A DNA stretch of 64,000 nt from Bradyrhizobium sp. Rc3b (GCF_900114915.1 NZ_FOUS01000008.1:310001-374000); one strand, 5' to 3'; shown: positions 44,528 to 52,059, numbered from the stretch's first letter. Notes: generated from the letters alone by a model not told the origin. Program-made: numbers and translations.

Positions 44528-44604
44528 TGGTCGGGGCAGCTGGATTCGAACCAACGACCTGCAGTACCCAAAACTGCCGCGCTACCAGGCTGCGCTATAC
44601 CCCG
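44528..44604 (-). tRNA. tRNA-Pro (anticodon TGG)
   Basis: On the minus strand the 77-base gene reads CGGGGTATAGCGCAGCCTGG at the 5' end. It has an anticodon stem-loop GCAGT-TTTGGGT-ACTGC with TGG, a T arm with GGTTCGAATCC, acceptor TGCCCCG, discriminator A and encoded CCA. All four stems pair. The 3' side shows no repeated attachment sequence. Confidence 0.97.
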
Positions 44605-44695
44605 AATGTCCGGCGAGCCCCGTCGATACACGCTTCCCAAGGCGCCAGCAAGGCTTCCAAGGCGCCGTCAAGCCCCGAGGCGCCCGCCTGCCCGC

Positions 44696-45181
44696 CTATT
44701 TGCTGCCGAACAGCGGATGGCCGACGCGGTCGCCGGGGCGGATGCCGTATTTCTGCGCCGTTCCCGCCACCACCTCCAGCACGGCCCTGGCGGGCCCCCG
44801 GGACGAGATGATCTTGGTCGACATCGGTTCGGTATTCTCGGCGATGCGCAGGATGCGGCCGTCGGCGCGGATGAAGATCATGTCGAGCGAGACATAGGTG
44901 TTCTTCATCCACATCGACACCTCCTGCTCGGGATTGAAGTCGAACAGCATGCCTTTGCCGTCCGCCAGCTCCTTGCGGTACATCAGGCCGGTCTGCTTCT
45001 CCTCCTCGGTCGTGGCTACTTCCACCGAGAACACCTGCACGCCGTTCTTGGTGACGATCTCGAGCGGCTGGAAGCTGGCGGCGCCGGCCGGCGCGCCGGC
45101 AACGACACAGCCGGCGATAACGAGGACGGCGGCAAGCCAGCCCTTCAGAGCGGACCAGACAGCCTTACGATCAGGATTCAT
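44696..45181 (-). CDS. DUF192 family exported protein
   Basis: This 161-residue protein has an N-terminal signal or membrane segment (residues 10-34) and a single DUF192 domain. Visible hallmarks are EKQTGLMYRKELADGKGMLF, MWMKNTYVSLDMIFI and AVLEVVAGTAQKYGIRPGDR. The family is a small beta-barrel of unknown function often exported to the periplasm. It lies between tRNA-Pro and the cold-shock gene, both on the same strand, with 90 and 169-base gaps. Confidence 0.9.
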   Translation of the reverse strand: MNPDRKAVWSALKGWLAAVLVIAGCVVAGAPAGAASFQPLEIVTKNGVQVFSVEVATTEEEKQTGLMYRKELADGKGMLFDFNPEQEVSMWMKNTYVSLDMIFIRADGRILRIAENTEPMSTKIISSRGPARAVLEVVAGTAQKYGIRPGDRVGHPLFGSK

Positions 45182-45350
45182 GGGGGCACTCGAGGCGTGG
45201 GACTGGACCAGTCCTTACGCGGCGGTCGCCGGAAAAGCCAGAGGCGCACCGGTCTGCCGACGCGGCCCTGCTCACGATTGCGGGAAATGAAGCTTGGGGG
45301 ATTTGAAAGACTGCGGGGACTTGGAGGCTAGAGCGCGAGTCTCCCCGCGC

Positions 45351-46028
45351 TTAGTGCGACTGCAATCCCGGCGATCCGGTCTCGGGATGGATCTCGGCCG
45401 CCATCATGCCCTTCGAGCCGGGCCCGAAGCGGACCAGGACATACTGGCCGGGCCTGAGCTCGGTCATGCCGAAGCGTCGCAAGGTCTCCATGTGCACGAA
45501 GATGTCGGGTGTGCCCTCGCCGCAGGTCAGGAAGCCGAAGCCGCGCAGCCGATTGAACCATTTGACCTGGGCCCGTTCCAGCCCGCTGGTCGCGGTGACG
45601 GTGACATGGGTACGCGGCGGCAGCATCTGCGCCGGATGGATCGCGGTCGACTCGTCCATCGAGACCACGCGGAACGCCTGGTAACCCTTGGCGCGCTGGA
45701 TGCACTCGACGACGATGCGGGCGCCCTCATAGGCGGTCTGGAAGCCGTCGCGCCTAAGCACGGTGACGTGCAGCAGCACGTCCGGCCAACCGTTGTCGGG
45801 AACGATGAAGCCATAGCCCTTGGAGGCGTCGAACCATTTGATGACGCCGTGGACTTCGACGAGATTGGCGCTGGTCTCGCCGAGCCCGCTGAACGGACTG
45901 AGCCCGCTCTCGCGACCGGCGCTGCCGTGCTCGCCCGGCGTGATCCGCCCGGGCGATGCCCCCTGCCCGGGAACCCCGAGCTTCTTGGACTCAAATCCGT
46001 CCGACGACCCCATAACCCCGGACCCCAC
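45351..46028 (-). CDS. Protein with two cold-shock domains
   Basis: The 225-residue protein contains two CspA-type RNA/DNA-binding domains. The first (about residues 58-125) has GVIKWFDASKGYGFIVPD, and the second (about 150-215) has AQVKWFNRLRGFGFLTCGEG and DIFVHMETL. Both keep the aromatic RNP motifs. The first 55 residues are Gly/Ser-rich and probably disordered. Double-CSD proteins are typical of alphaproteobacteria and act as RNA chaperones. A second Met at residue 6 (46013) is an alternative start. Confidence 0.9.
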   Translation of the reverse strand: MGSGVMGSSDGFESKKLGVPGQGASPGRITPGEHGSAGRESGLSPFSGLGETSANLVEVHGVIKWFDASKGYGFIVPDNGWPDVLLHVTVLRRDGFQTAYEGARIVVECIQRAKGYQAFRVVSMDESTAIHPAQMLPPRTHVTVTATSGLERAQVKWFNRLRGFGFLTCGEGTPDIFVHMETLRRFGMTELRPGQYVLVRFGPGSKGMMAAEIHPETGSPGLQSH

Positions 46029-46210
46029 ACTGTCATGCGACCCGCCTCAGCAGCGGCATCGAATCACGCGTCTTTCGAGAACCTTCTCAACTGGACGCGA
46101 CGCGAATCTTTCGACTCAAAAGATAACACTCCCGGTTGCGAGGCATAGACAAAAAAGAGATTCGCCGGAACCTATGAACAGCTTGCACAGCCGCGAATCA
46201 AATTGATGCC

Positions 46211-46972
46211 TCAATTGGCGACAAAGGGCCCGAGCGCTTCGCCGATGTCGTGATGGATGACGAGATCGGCAATGTCGTCCTGTTCGGTCGCCTCGCGATT
46301 GATGATCACCAGGCGTGCACCGGCGTTCTTTGCCATCATCGGAAAGCCCGCCGCGGGCCAGACCACGAGCGAGGAACCGATCGCAATGAAGAGGTCGCAG
46401 GCTCGCGAGAGCGCGGTGGCGCGCTGCATTTCATCATCGGGCATCATCTGGCCGAAGGAGATCGTGGCGGTTTTCACCGGCTCGTCGCACGCGGTGCAAT
46501 TAGGCGCGAGGCCGTCGTCGTCGAAGCGACGCCTCACCCAATCGAGCGGATAGGCCTGCCCGCATCCAATGCAGCGCGCATAAGTGGTATTGCCGTGAAG
46601 TTCAACTACGTCCTCCCCGGCGAAGCCGGAGGCCTGGTGCAGATTGTCGATGTTCTGGGTGATGACGGCGGGAACCTTGCCGGCACGGTAGAGCGAGGCC
46701 AGCGCCCGATGGCCGCGGCCGGGTTTCGCCGCCGCGAAGACCTCCTCCATCGCAAAACGGCGGCGCCAGGATTCGTCCCGCGCTGACTGGCTCGCGACGA
46801 ATTCGTCGAACGGGATCGGACGGTTGCGTGTCCAAATTCCGCCCGGCGAGCGGAAGTCGGGAATGCCGCATTCGGTCGAGATGCCGGCGCCGGTGAACGG
46901 CACGATGACCCTCGCCTCGGCAATCATGTCGCCGAGCCGTTCAACGCCGCTTTGAAGATCCGATGCAATCAA
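46211..46972 (-). CDS. cobB: NAD-dependent protein deacylase (sirtuin, CobB-like)
   Basis: This 253-residue sirtuin removes acyl groups from lysines while consuming NAD+. The NAD-binding GAGISTECGIPDFRSPGG is at residues 28-45, followed by TQNIDNLHQASG, catalytic His126 in ELHGNTTYARC, four zinc cysteines (134, 137, 159, 162) and GSSLVVWPAAGFP. The start is a TTG (46970-46972) with GGGAGG six bases upstream; a later ATG would remove a helix that the family usually has. Substrate acyl type cannot be read with certainty. Confidence 0.92.
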   Translation of the reverse strand: MIASDLQSGVERLGDMIAEARVIVPFTGAGISTECGIPDFRSPGGIWTRNRPIPFDEFVASQSARDESWRRRFAMEEVFAAAKPGRGHRALASLYRAGKVPAVITQNIDNLHQASGFAGEDVVELHGNTTYARCIGCGQAYPLDWVRRRFDDDGLAPNCTACDEPVKTATISFGQMMPDDEMQRATALSRACDLFIAIGSSLVVWPAAGFPMMAKNAGARLVIINREATEQDDIADLVIHHDIGEALGPFVAN

Positions 46973-47209
46973 TCGCGGCCTCCCGATTCGTCCTGCCTGA
47001 CAGCATCATGCGCAAGCGGCAAGACTGTTGACGCTCTTATCAAGTGCCAACGCGAAGCGCTCGGCAATTTTTTCCGACCTTCGCATATCACAATCCTGCA
47101 ATGCCTCCTCCCCATTGACGCCCCATTCAGGAGCCCCAATGGATGTGTCAATGCGACTCAAGATGATGCGGCGGCAGTGCTTGAGTTAAGTAAACCCGAG
47201 GGGATGGTC

Positions 47210-47374
47210 ATGACCGAAGACGAAGAACGCAAAGCTCGTGAGCGCGATGAAATCGCAGCCCGTGTCGCCGCCTTCCGTGCCACGCAGGAAAAATTCAAGC
47301 GCGAGCGCGAAGAATATTTCGTGTCGACCCTGGAGAACGCCCGCAAGGTCGAACGGCCCTCGCTTTGGCCGTAG
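47210..47374 (+). CDS. Hypothetical charged helical protein
   Basis: The 54-residue frame MTEDEERKARERDEIAARVA continues as a highly charged helix and ends VERPSLWP. An ATG two codons upstream is an alternative. It is closed by a strong terminator 28 bases later. The composition is that of a small coiled-coil protein; no family is recognised. Confidence 0.6.
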   Translation: MTEDEERKARERDEIAARVAAFRATQEKFKREREEYFVSTLENARKVERPSLWP

Positions 47375-47402
47375 TTCACGTCCCGATCAATGCACGTGAA
47401 AA

Positions 47403-47427
47403 AAGCCCGGAGCATCGCTCCGGGCTT
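47403..47427. terminator. Bidirectional rho-independent terminator
   Basis: AAGCCCGGAGC and GCTCCGGGCTT enclose the loop ATC, with A-rich sequence on the left and TTTT on the right. It serves the plus-strand gene ending at 47374 and the minus-strand gene ending at 47443. Confidence 0.9.
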
Positions 47428-47442
47428 TTCGCTTGAGAGTGG

Positions 47443-47733
47443 CTACCAATGGCGCCAGTGGTGATGGCGCCGGTAGTACGGTCCGCCGCCGTAATAGGCG
47501 TAGGAGCCCGGCCCGTAATAATAGTCGGGGCCGTCATAATAGCCGTAGCGCGGGCCGTAATAGCCGTAGGGATGGGACGCTGCGACCGCACCCGCGGTGA
47601 TCGCGCCGGCGGCGAGGCCGAATGCGAGGCCCGGGCCGATGCCGCGCCCGCGCGCCTCGGCAGGCGCAGGGGCCGCAACCGCGGTCACGCCAACGGCTGC
47701 GACGGTGGCCAGAACTGCCAGTGTTTTCTTCAT
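47443..47733 (-). CDS. Secreted Gly/Tyr-rich protein
   Basis: This 96-residue protein begins with a signal peptide (MKKTLAVLATVAAVGVTAVA, cleaved near AEA). A glycine-rich hydrophobic segment (GLAFGLAAGAITAGAVAASH) follows, then a Tyr/Gly/His tail (repeated YYGP, ending HHHWRHW). GGAGGAGAG precedes the ATG at 47733. Similar surface or envelope proteins occur in many Bradyrhizobium species with unknown function. The terminal His/Arg cluster might bind metal, which is speculation. Confidence 0.8.
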   Translation of the reverse strand: MKKTLAVLATVAAVGVTAVAAPAPAEARGRGIGPGLAFGLAAGAITAGAVAASHPYGYYGPRYGYYDGPDYYYGPGSYAYYGGGPYYRRHHHWRHW

Positions 47734-47849
47734 GCTCTCCTCCTTCGCGTCTCGCCGAGATAACCACGAGCGCCAGCGATGGTTGCGCGCAGGGCGCGGA
47801 ACCGGGCGGGGCAAAAAAAGCCGATGCGGGCGGAACGAAATCGCCGGCC

Positions 47850-47944
47850 AGCGATTGCCTCCTCAAGTGCGGGAGCCTCCGCCATCCGGGTTGAGGCAAC
47901 AGCACGAAGCCCCGTCAGCATCTCCGCGATGCTGGCGGGGTTTT
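47850..47944 (+). ncRNA. Possible small RNA with CCTCCTC loop and strong terminator
   Basis: A stem TTGCCTC (47855-47861)/GAGGCAA (47893-47899) presents the anti-Shine-Dalgarno-like CCTCCTC at 47858-47864. A small GCGGGA/TCCGC hairpin lies inside. It is followed by a terminator, CCCCGTCAGCATC at 47910-47922 with GATGCTGGCGGGG at 47928-47940, then TTTT. No plus-strand gene ends here. Rhizobial and Rhodobacter sRNAs with CUCCUCCC loops are known, which motivates the call. Confidence 0.35.
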
Positions 47945-48014
47945 CAGTTTCACGGGAGCAGATGGCAGCAGACGAGGATTGCTGCCAGCGGGGCGAACGA
48001 TCGAGGAGGAGAGT

Positions 48015-48245
48015 TTGCCGTTATCTGCTTTGCTGGCCCGTATCCGCAGGCTGGTTCCCCGATCCGAAGATCAGCACTACGACGAGATCGTTCGCAGCTT
48101 CGGTGTTGGCGCGCTGCACCCGCCGCCGACGCCGATGAGCGACGGCGAGCTGGCGCGGGCGATCGCCGAGTTCCTGAAAGAGCAGCCGTCGAGCGAATCC
48201 GTCGCGACCCTCGGCCGCCGGCTCGACCCCTCTTCTCCGCTCTGA
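48015..48245 (+). CDS. Hypothetical small protein, TTG start
   Basis: The 76-residue protein starts at TTG 48015, preceded by GAGGAGGAGAG. The sequence has SALLARIRRLVPRSEDQHYD, a HPPPTPMSDGELARAIAEFL helix and ends GRRLDPSSPL. It is soluble and I recognise no domain. It is followed 38 bases later by another small gene on the same strand. Confidence 0.6.
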   Translation: MPLSALLARIRRLVPRSEDQHYDEIVRSFGVGALHPPPTPMSDGELARAIAEFLKEQPSSESVATLGRRLDPSSPL

Positions 48246-48283
48246 GTTCCTTCGAGTTCCTTCACGGGAGCAGGGAACCAGGA

Positions 48284-48457
48284 ATGCGCGCGGACGTTGA
48301 ATCCCTCTTCGGAGAGCGGAAGAGGCCCGACATGCCCGCGTGGCTCGAAGTTTTGCTCAATCTGTCAGGCTATGCCGGTTTCGTGGCGCTCGCCTCGCGC
48401 GGCACCGCGGGCCCGCAGGTGCCGGCCGACGATCGCGTCTACAGCGACGATCGCTAG
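48284..48457 (+). CDS. Hypothetical 57-residue protein
   Basis: The frame MRADVESLFGERKRPDMPAW contains one moderately hydrophobic segment (WLEVLLNLSGYAGFVALAS) and a polar tail ending VYSDDR. The ATG follows AGGAACCAGGA. It is likely co-transcribed with the gene at 48015. No family known to me. Confidence 0.5.
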   Translation: MRADVESLFGERKRPDMPAWLEVLLNLSGYAGFVALASRGTAGPQVPADDRVYSDDR

Positions 48458-48465
48458 CGCCGCCT

Positions 48466-48663
48466 TTAATTGGCGTGCGCCGCCTGACCCGCCGTGCGCA
48501 CCAGCCGGTCGGCCTTGACCGCGACGCGCGCGTCCTCGAGCTGCGGCCGCAGCGAGAAGCTGATCACCACGAAAGCGAGACAGAACAGCGCGCCGACGAT
48601 GGCGACGCGCCGGTAGGTCTGTCGGTCGCCTTGGTAAAAGGACGGCTCTGAAAAAGGTGTCAT
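48466..48663 (-). CDS. Hypothetical single-pass membrane protein
   Basis: This 65-residue protein starts MTPFSEPSFYQGDRQTYRRV, followed by one membrane helix (AIVGALFCLAFVVISFSL) and a polar tail. The PSFYQGDRQTYRR head looks like a recurrent Bradyrhizobium family of small inner-membrane proteins, as far as I can recall. Its function is unknown. It converges on the gene ending at 48457. Confidence 0.65.
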   Translation of the reverse strand: MTPFSEPSFYQGDRQTYRRVAIVGALFCLAFVVISFSLRPQLEDARVAVKADRLVRTAGQAAHAN

Positions 48664-48894
48664 GATAAAAATGCTTCTTGGCAAAGGTCGTTTCTTGCTT
48701 GTCCTTGCCAGACACCTACCGCAACGAGCGCCAATCGCAACGCGATTAGGCTTTTAACCTAACCGAATAGGGTTATCGGCTTCCGCGCAAATGATCGTTA
48801 GGAGTTTGCGGAGTGCCTGGGATTTCCAGCGAGCCGCTTGCCATATCGCAGGAAGCCGAAGCGACCGCAGCCTGGCGACCGGCTTTGTTCCAGC
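48664..48894. other. Intergenic stretch before repeat R3 copy 2
   Basis: I see no gene or clear promoter here. The interval continues into repeat R3 (48895-48961) and the short spacer before the gene at 48991. Confidence 0.35.
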
Positions 48895-48961
48895 TTCGAC
48901 ACCATTTCGTTCTCGAAGAACGAATCGGAATCGAAGAAATCGGCGCGGAGCAACTCTTAAC
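48895..48961. repeat. Dispersed repeat family R3, copy 2
   Basis: The core ATTTCGTTCTCGAAGAACGAAT forms a near-perfect hairpin. It is flanked by TTCGACACC on the left and GGAATCGAAGAAATCGGCGC on the right, ending CTCTTAAC. It matches the copy at 49260 over its full length with scattered differences. Confidence 0.82.
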
Positions 48962-48990
48962 AAAACGTGCGCGCAGGCACGATGATCGGC

Positions 48991-49137
48991 TCACGGCGCA
49001 TCAGGAGACGAGGCCTCGGGAGATTTCGATCCCGGCGGCGGCACTTGCGGCACTGACGGTTTGCCTTTGCGCAAGCGCGGGTGCCGATCGTACCAGAACA
49101 CTTTCGCGATCTCGGCGAGAAACCAGCACGCATTCAT
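48991..49137 (-). CDS. Possible 48-residue protein between two R3 repeats
   Basis: The frame MNACWFLAEIAKVFWYDRHP begins at 49137 and ends in a Pro/Ser-rich tail. The Trp/Phe-rich head and basic RLRKGKP motif look protein-like, and small proteins of this form occur in Bradyrhizobium. The evidence is composition only. Confidence 0.35.
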   Translation of the reverse strand: MNACWFLAEIAKVFWYDRHPRLRKGKPSVPQVPPPGSKSPEASSPDAP

Positions 49138-49259
49138 CTCGCTCTCCCTCGCCTCACTCCTTACGGAGAAGGCGCGGACGCGACTGTGCGAAGCATCACG
49201 CTGTCTCGTTTTGATGCGTGTGGCCGCATCGCGTGCGTCAGGCGCGACATGTTCTGCAT

Positions 49260-49325
49260 CCGACTCCATTTCGTTCTCAAAGAACGAATCGGAGTCGGAA
49301 AAATCAGTGCGAAGCGATTCCTAAC
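49260..49325. repeat. Dispersed repeat family R3, copy 3
   Basis: This is the best-preserved copy. CCGACTCC-AT-TTCGTTC pairs with GAACGAA-TC-GGAGTCGG around the loop TCAAA, giving a 15-bp stem with a central mismatch. The right end, GATTCCTAAC, overlaps the stop codon of the minus-strand zinc-ribbon gene at 49321. Confidence 0.88.
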
Positions 49326-49521
49326 GATCGATGAAAGCGCGCGACGCAACCTCTTCAGCGATGTAGCTCGGCACAATCTTCGGCGGCAGGAATTTCGACA
49401 CGACCGCAAACACGATGACGATCTCGCGGCAAGGTTCGCATCGAAAGCTGTTGGCGGAAGTCGCCATCATCGGCTTGGCGCATCGCGGGCAAGTCATGCA
49501 GGCCGAACGCTGACGGCACAT
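49321..49521 (-). CDS. Small zinc-ribbon-like protein
   Basis: The 66-residue protein has CPRC (MTCPRCAKPMMATSANSFRC) and CEPC, a four-cysteine pattern that should bind one zinc. A hydrophobic segment follows (VIVFAVVSKFLPPKIV). I prefer the ATG at 49521 because AGGA lies six bases upstream; the Met eight codons later is an alternative. The function is unknown; such proteins may be anchored metal-ribbon adaptors. The stop codon lies inside repeat R3. Confidence 0.62.
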   Translation of the reverse strand: MCRQRSACMTCPRCAKPMMATSANSFRCEPCREIVIVFAVVSKFLPPKIVPSYIAEEVASRAFIDR

Positions 49522-49694
49522 GTTCGTTCCTGAATCATCAGCGGCGAATGCTCGCAGCAGCGACCACACCCCGCCAAGACGGACTTCAAGTTGGTCGCCT
49601 CGTCGCCCCTACGAAGCCGCCCGACCAAGCGCGAGCCGTCAGACCAGACGGCGCCTGCCGTATCCCTGGCGTTGTCGGCGTCCGCCGGAGCAGA

Positions 49695-49832
49695 TCAAGC
49701 CGGCCGCTTCACTTTTTCCTTTTCCGAGAAGCATTCCAGGATCTGGATCCGGAGCTCTTCCGCGGCCGGGCCCTCGAGCTTCCTGAGCTCGTTCCAGAGC
49801 CTGATCACTTCGCGCTGTTTTTCGACGGTCAT
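49695..49832 (-). CDS. Hypothetical 45-residue helical protein
   Basis: Read directly from the minus strand: MTVEKQREVIRLWNELRKLE continues as an amphipathic helix, and the protein ends EKEKVKRPA before a TGA. The ATG at 49832 is preceded by GGGAGGTGA, a strong ribosome binding site. Its pattern (EVIRLWNELRKLEGPAAEEL) is clearly protein-like. Function unknown. Confidence 0.62.
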   Translation of the reverse strand: MTVEKQREVIRLWNELRKLEGPAAEELRIQILECFSEKEKVKRPA

Positions 49833-49964
49833 GAGTCACCTCCCAAGCGGACCTTAAGGCGGCTCACTAGAACAAAATGAGAACAAAAAGTCCAGCCCGT
49901 CGCGTGCGATTTCCCGCCCTATCGCGTTGAACCTTTTCAACGCCGCCTGGACCCATTGAAGCTG

Positions 49965-50137
49965 GGGATTTCAGCGCCCAGTCATATGGCAGCGCTGCGG
50001 TGAACGAACATATTCCGTCATCGCGGCGCTGTTGCTTTTTGGACTTTCAACTTTAAGTTAGAAATACGGCTGGCGGCCAGGCGCTGAAATCCCAACGCCG
50101 TCAGCCAGAAGAGCCCCGTGCGAAAGCGCGGGGTTTT
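49965..50137 (+). ncRNA. Structured RNA candidate with alternative pairings and terminator
   Basis: GGGATTTCAGCGCC (49965-49978) is perfectly complementary to GGCGCTGAAATCCC (50080-50093). Between them CGCTGCGGTGAACG (about 49993-50006) can pair with CGTCATCGCGGCG (about 50017-50029) in a 13-bp stem. The 3' arm of the long stem also lies inside a competing hairpin, GGCTGGCGG (50069-50077) with CCGTCAGCC (50098-50106). A terminator AGCCCCGTGC/GCGCGGGGTTTTT ends the element at about 50136. There is no gene inside. The mutually exclusive pairings are typical of a switch or sRNA. Confidence 0.5.
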
Positions 50138-50287
50138 TCTTTGAAGGCAACGGCTGCCTGCCAGGTGCAGCGGGTCGTAGCCACGGGAACGAATCTTCCA
50201 ACCTTCGCATTGACCGGCCGAATGAGGCGGTGTCCCGCGTTACCACGTCCGACTCCGGAGCCGGTGCTCTTCATCATCGAGGCGCCG

Positions 50288-50466
50288 ATGATCTGCGAGT
50301 TCTGTGAGACCGAGATCCCGATCGGCCTTTCGCGGTCTGCCCGGCTTGCGGGAAACCGCAGAGCGCGCCGGGACAAACCGACCGGCGCGCTTTGTGGTTC
50401 GTCCTGATCGTCGTGGTGATGTTCGGCATCGCCGTCGCCGAGCATCACCTTGTCTTCAGCCATTGA
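50288..50466 (+). pseudogene. Small zinc-ribbon membrane protein, frameshifted
   Basis: The frame opens MICEFCETEIP with a CxxC. After codon 11 the protein-like sequence continues only in the -1 frame: DRPFAVCPACGKPQ, then a membrane segment (ALWFVLIVVVMFGIAVAEHH) and a stop at 50464-50466. Together this gives a two-knuckle zinc ribbon and one membrane helix, about 60 residues. The shift is at about 50320, consistent with loss of one G. No upstream start exists for the second frame. It may be a true pseudogene or a sequencing error. Confidence 0.55.
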
Positions 50467-50507
50467 TCGTTGCGGCATCGCTCCGCCGCAACGACATCGC
50501 CGGCACC

Positions 50508-50804
50508 TTAGACGGCGTCCTTGGCAACCTTCAGCGGCGAGGCCTTGACCGACTTGCTCGCCGGCTTGGCCGCGAACTGCATCGGCTCCTTGGTGAAGGG
50601 ATTGACGCCCATGCGGGCTTCGGTCGCCGGCTTGTTCACGACCGACATCTTCACGAAACCGGGAATGACGAACTCACCGGACTCGTTGAGCTCCTTGTAA
50701 CCGACCGTCGCCATGTACTCGATCACCGACTTCACGTCGTTCTTCGAAAGCTGCGTGCCCTCGGCAATTGCATCAATCAATTGAGTCTTCGTCATCTTCG
50801 CCAT
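50508..50804 (-). CDS. HU-family DNA-binding protein
   Basis: This 98-residue histone-like protein has MTKTQLIDAIAEGTQLSKND at the N-terminus and the beta-arm region (GEFVIPGFVKMSVVNKPATEARMGVNP, shortened here to the key GFVKM and MGVNPFT parts). HU and IHF arms usually read GFGxF and GRNPxTG; here GFVKMSV and MGVNPFTKEP differ, so it belongs to the divergent HU-like group. A basic Ala/Lys tail (KPASKSVKASPLK) may add DNA contacts. AAGGAA precedes the ATG. Confidence 0.9.
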   Translation of the reverse strand: MAKMTKTQLIDAIAEGTQLSKNDVKSVIEYMATVGYKELNESGEFVIPGFVKMSVVNKPATEARMGVNPFTKEPMQFAAKPASKSVKASPLKVAKDAV

Positions 50805-51028
50805 GTCTGAATTCCTTTTGTGCGCGCGAGCAACTCTGCTGGGGACGCGGCCTGAAGCGCGGGGGCGCGCTGATTTCATGCCAGAGGTCATGAAGTGACG
50901 GGGCTTAGAACCCATCGAGGCCGAAAACGCAAGCAGGGCTTCTGCGGGGTTCCCTACTTCCTGTGAAGATGCCGCAGGACCTTCCGATTTCCGTTTGAAC
51001 CATTTTTACGGCTGGCGCGTCATATCAT

Positions 51029-51084
51029 TGAAGTCCCTAAGCTTCACCCCACAGAGAGCCCCGCTTCCCCCAGGCGGGGTTTTC
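51029..51084 (+). ncRNA. Hairpin plus terminator, possible small RNA or leader
   Basis: TGAAG/CTTCA (51029-51046) forms a small stem-loop. A terminator CCCCGC/GCGGGG (51059-51079) with TTTT follows. It lies between the HU gene (opposite strand) and the gene at 51152. It may be an RNA that starts near 50990 or a transcription-attenuating leader of the downstream gene. Confidence 0.35.
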
Positions 51085-51151
51085 GCTTTTGGGGGCATGG
51101 TAGAACGGCCCGGCTGCCTATAATGGTCTGAAGGTTGCTCGTGGGGTGCTC

Positions 51152-51643
51152 ATGAAGGTCGCTATCGTCATCGCAGGTTTGATCGTTGTCGCCGTCGCTG
51201 CCCTCGTCGCGATCCAGCCGAGCTTCCTGAAGCCTGCGTCCCTCGCCCTCGTGAAGAAGTCCGACATCTTCGGCTTCTCGCCCGGGATGACATTCGACGA
51301 GACCAGCAAGCTCGTCAGTCAACGCCGCTATCTCTGCCGCCGGAGCCGCGACTCCTACACCTTCGAATGCGACATCAACGGCGCCAAGGTCACGGTCGAC
51401 AGCGAGGAGGTCGACGCCAGGCACCCGATCTGGCGCGTCAAGGCGGAGTTGAACAATCCGGGGGCGCAGGACGCTGCCGTCAAATCGATCTCCGATCAGT
51501 TCAACGCGCAACCCATCAAGGAGCGAGAGGGATGGACATGGATCGTCGGCCGCGGGCTCAAGCTGAGTTATGACGGCCTCGCCCTAGACCTCGTGGACGA
51601 GGCCGCGGAGGCCCGGCTTCGCAAGGAGGAAGCAAAGCGCTAG
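51152..51643 (+). CDS. Hypothetical exported or anchored protein
   Basis: This 163-residue protein begins with one membrane segment (MKVAIVIAGLIVVAVAALVA) and has a soluble extracytoplasmic part with two cysteines (YLCRRSRDSYTFEC). The FGFSPGMTFDETSKLV motif resembles the small SPOR/Bam-associated 'GMT' type folds only vaguely, so I name no family. The ATG at 51152 is preceded by GTGGGG; a GTG two codons upstream is possible. Confidence 0.72.
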   Translation: MKVAIVIAGLIVVAVAALVAIQPSFLKPASLALVKKSDIFGFSPGMTFDETSKLVSQRRYLCRRSRDSYTFECDINGAKVTVDSEEVDARHPIWRVKAELNNPGAQDAAVKSISDQFNAQPIKEREGWTWIVGRGLKLSYDGLALDLVDEAAEARLRKEEAKR

Positions 51644-51756
51644 AGCGTGAAGTCACCTCGTCGTGAAACTTGTGGCTCGGCACGCCTTGTTGACACTTCA
51701 GTAACCCAACGCCGCCAAGCTCCATTCAGTCTCGTTGCGTTTGGAGTATCCCCACA

Positions 51757-52059
51757 GTGCTGGATTTTGACGAGCTGCGTGAACTCGCGGCTGATGTTCG
51801 TGTTTTCGTCGACGTCGCCGAGGACAAGGCCGAAGCACTCAGGGCCGTCATCGCGGCCTATGACGTGGTGCTGGCGATCTTCCCCACTGACGAGGGCATG
51901 GGCCTTCACGTTATCAAGGGCAGCCAGATCCTGGACAAGATTGCAAAATCGCGCAGCCATGCGATCTACAGCCACACGGCGATCGCGGTCCCCGACCTGC
52001 AACACGCACAAGCGCTCAAGCTGCTGACGGCCCCGGTCGAACAACGGATTGCGGCCTAG
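51757..52059 (+). CDS. Hypothetical protein, GTG start
   Basis: The 100-residue soluble protein begins at a GTG (51757), with TTGGAG ten bases upstream. The sequence LDFDELRELAADVRVFVDVA, then AIFPTDEGMGLHVIKGSQIL, alternates strands and helices as in a small alpha/beta fold. I recognise no family. It is 113 bases after the preceding gene and may share a transcript. Confidence 0.65.
   Translation: MLDFDELRELAADVRVFVDVAEDKAEALRAVIAAYDVVLAIFPTDEGMGLHVIKGSQILDKIAKSRSHAIYSHTAIAVPDLQHAQALKLLTAPVEQRIAA

Noticed and set aside
44606-44695. Short direct repeats CCAAGGCGCC after tRNA-Pro
   Set aside because: Two close copies of a 10-base GC-rich string are expected by chance or slippage and show no further structure.
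50304-50810. Open frame on the plus strand covering the HU region
   Set aside because: It is antisense to a clear HU protein and is Arg/His-rich with no domain. Only its neighbour frame at 50323-50466 has protein-like sequence.
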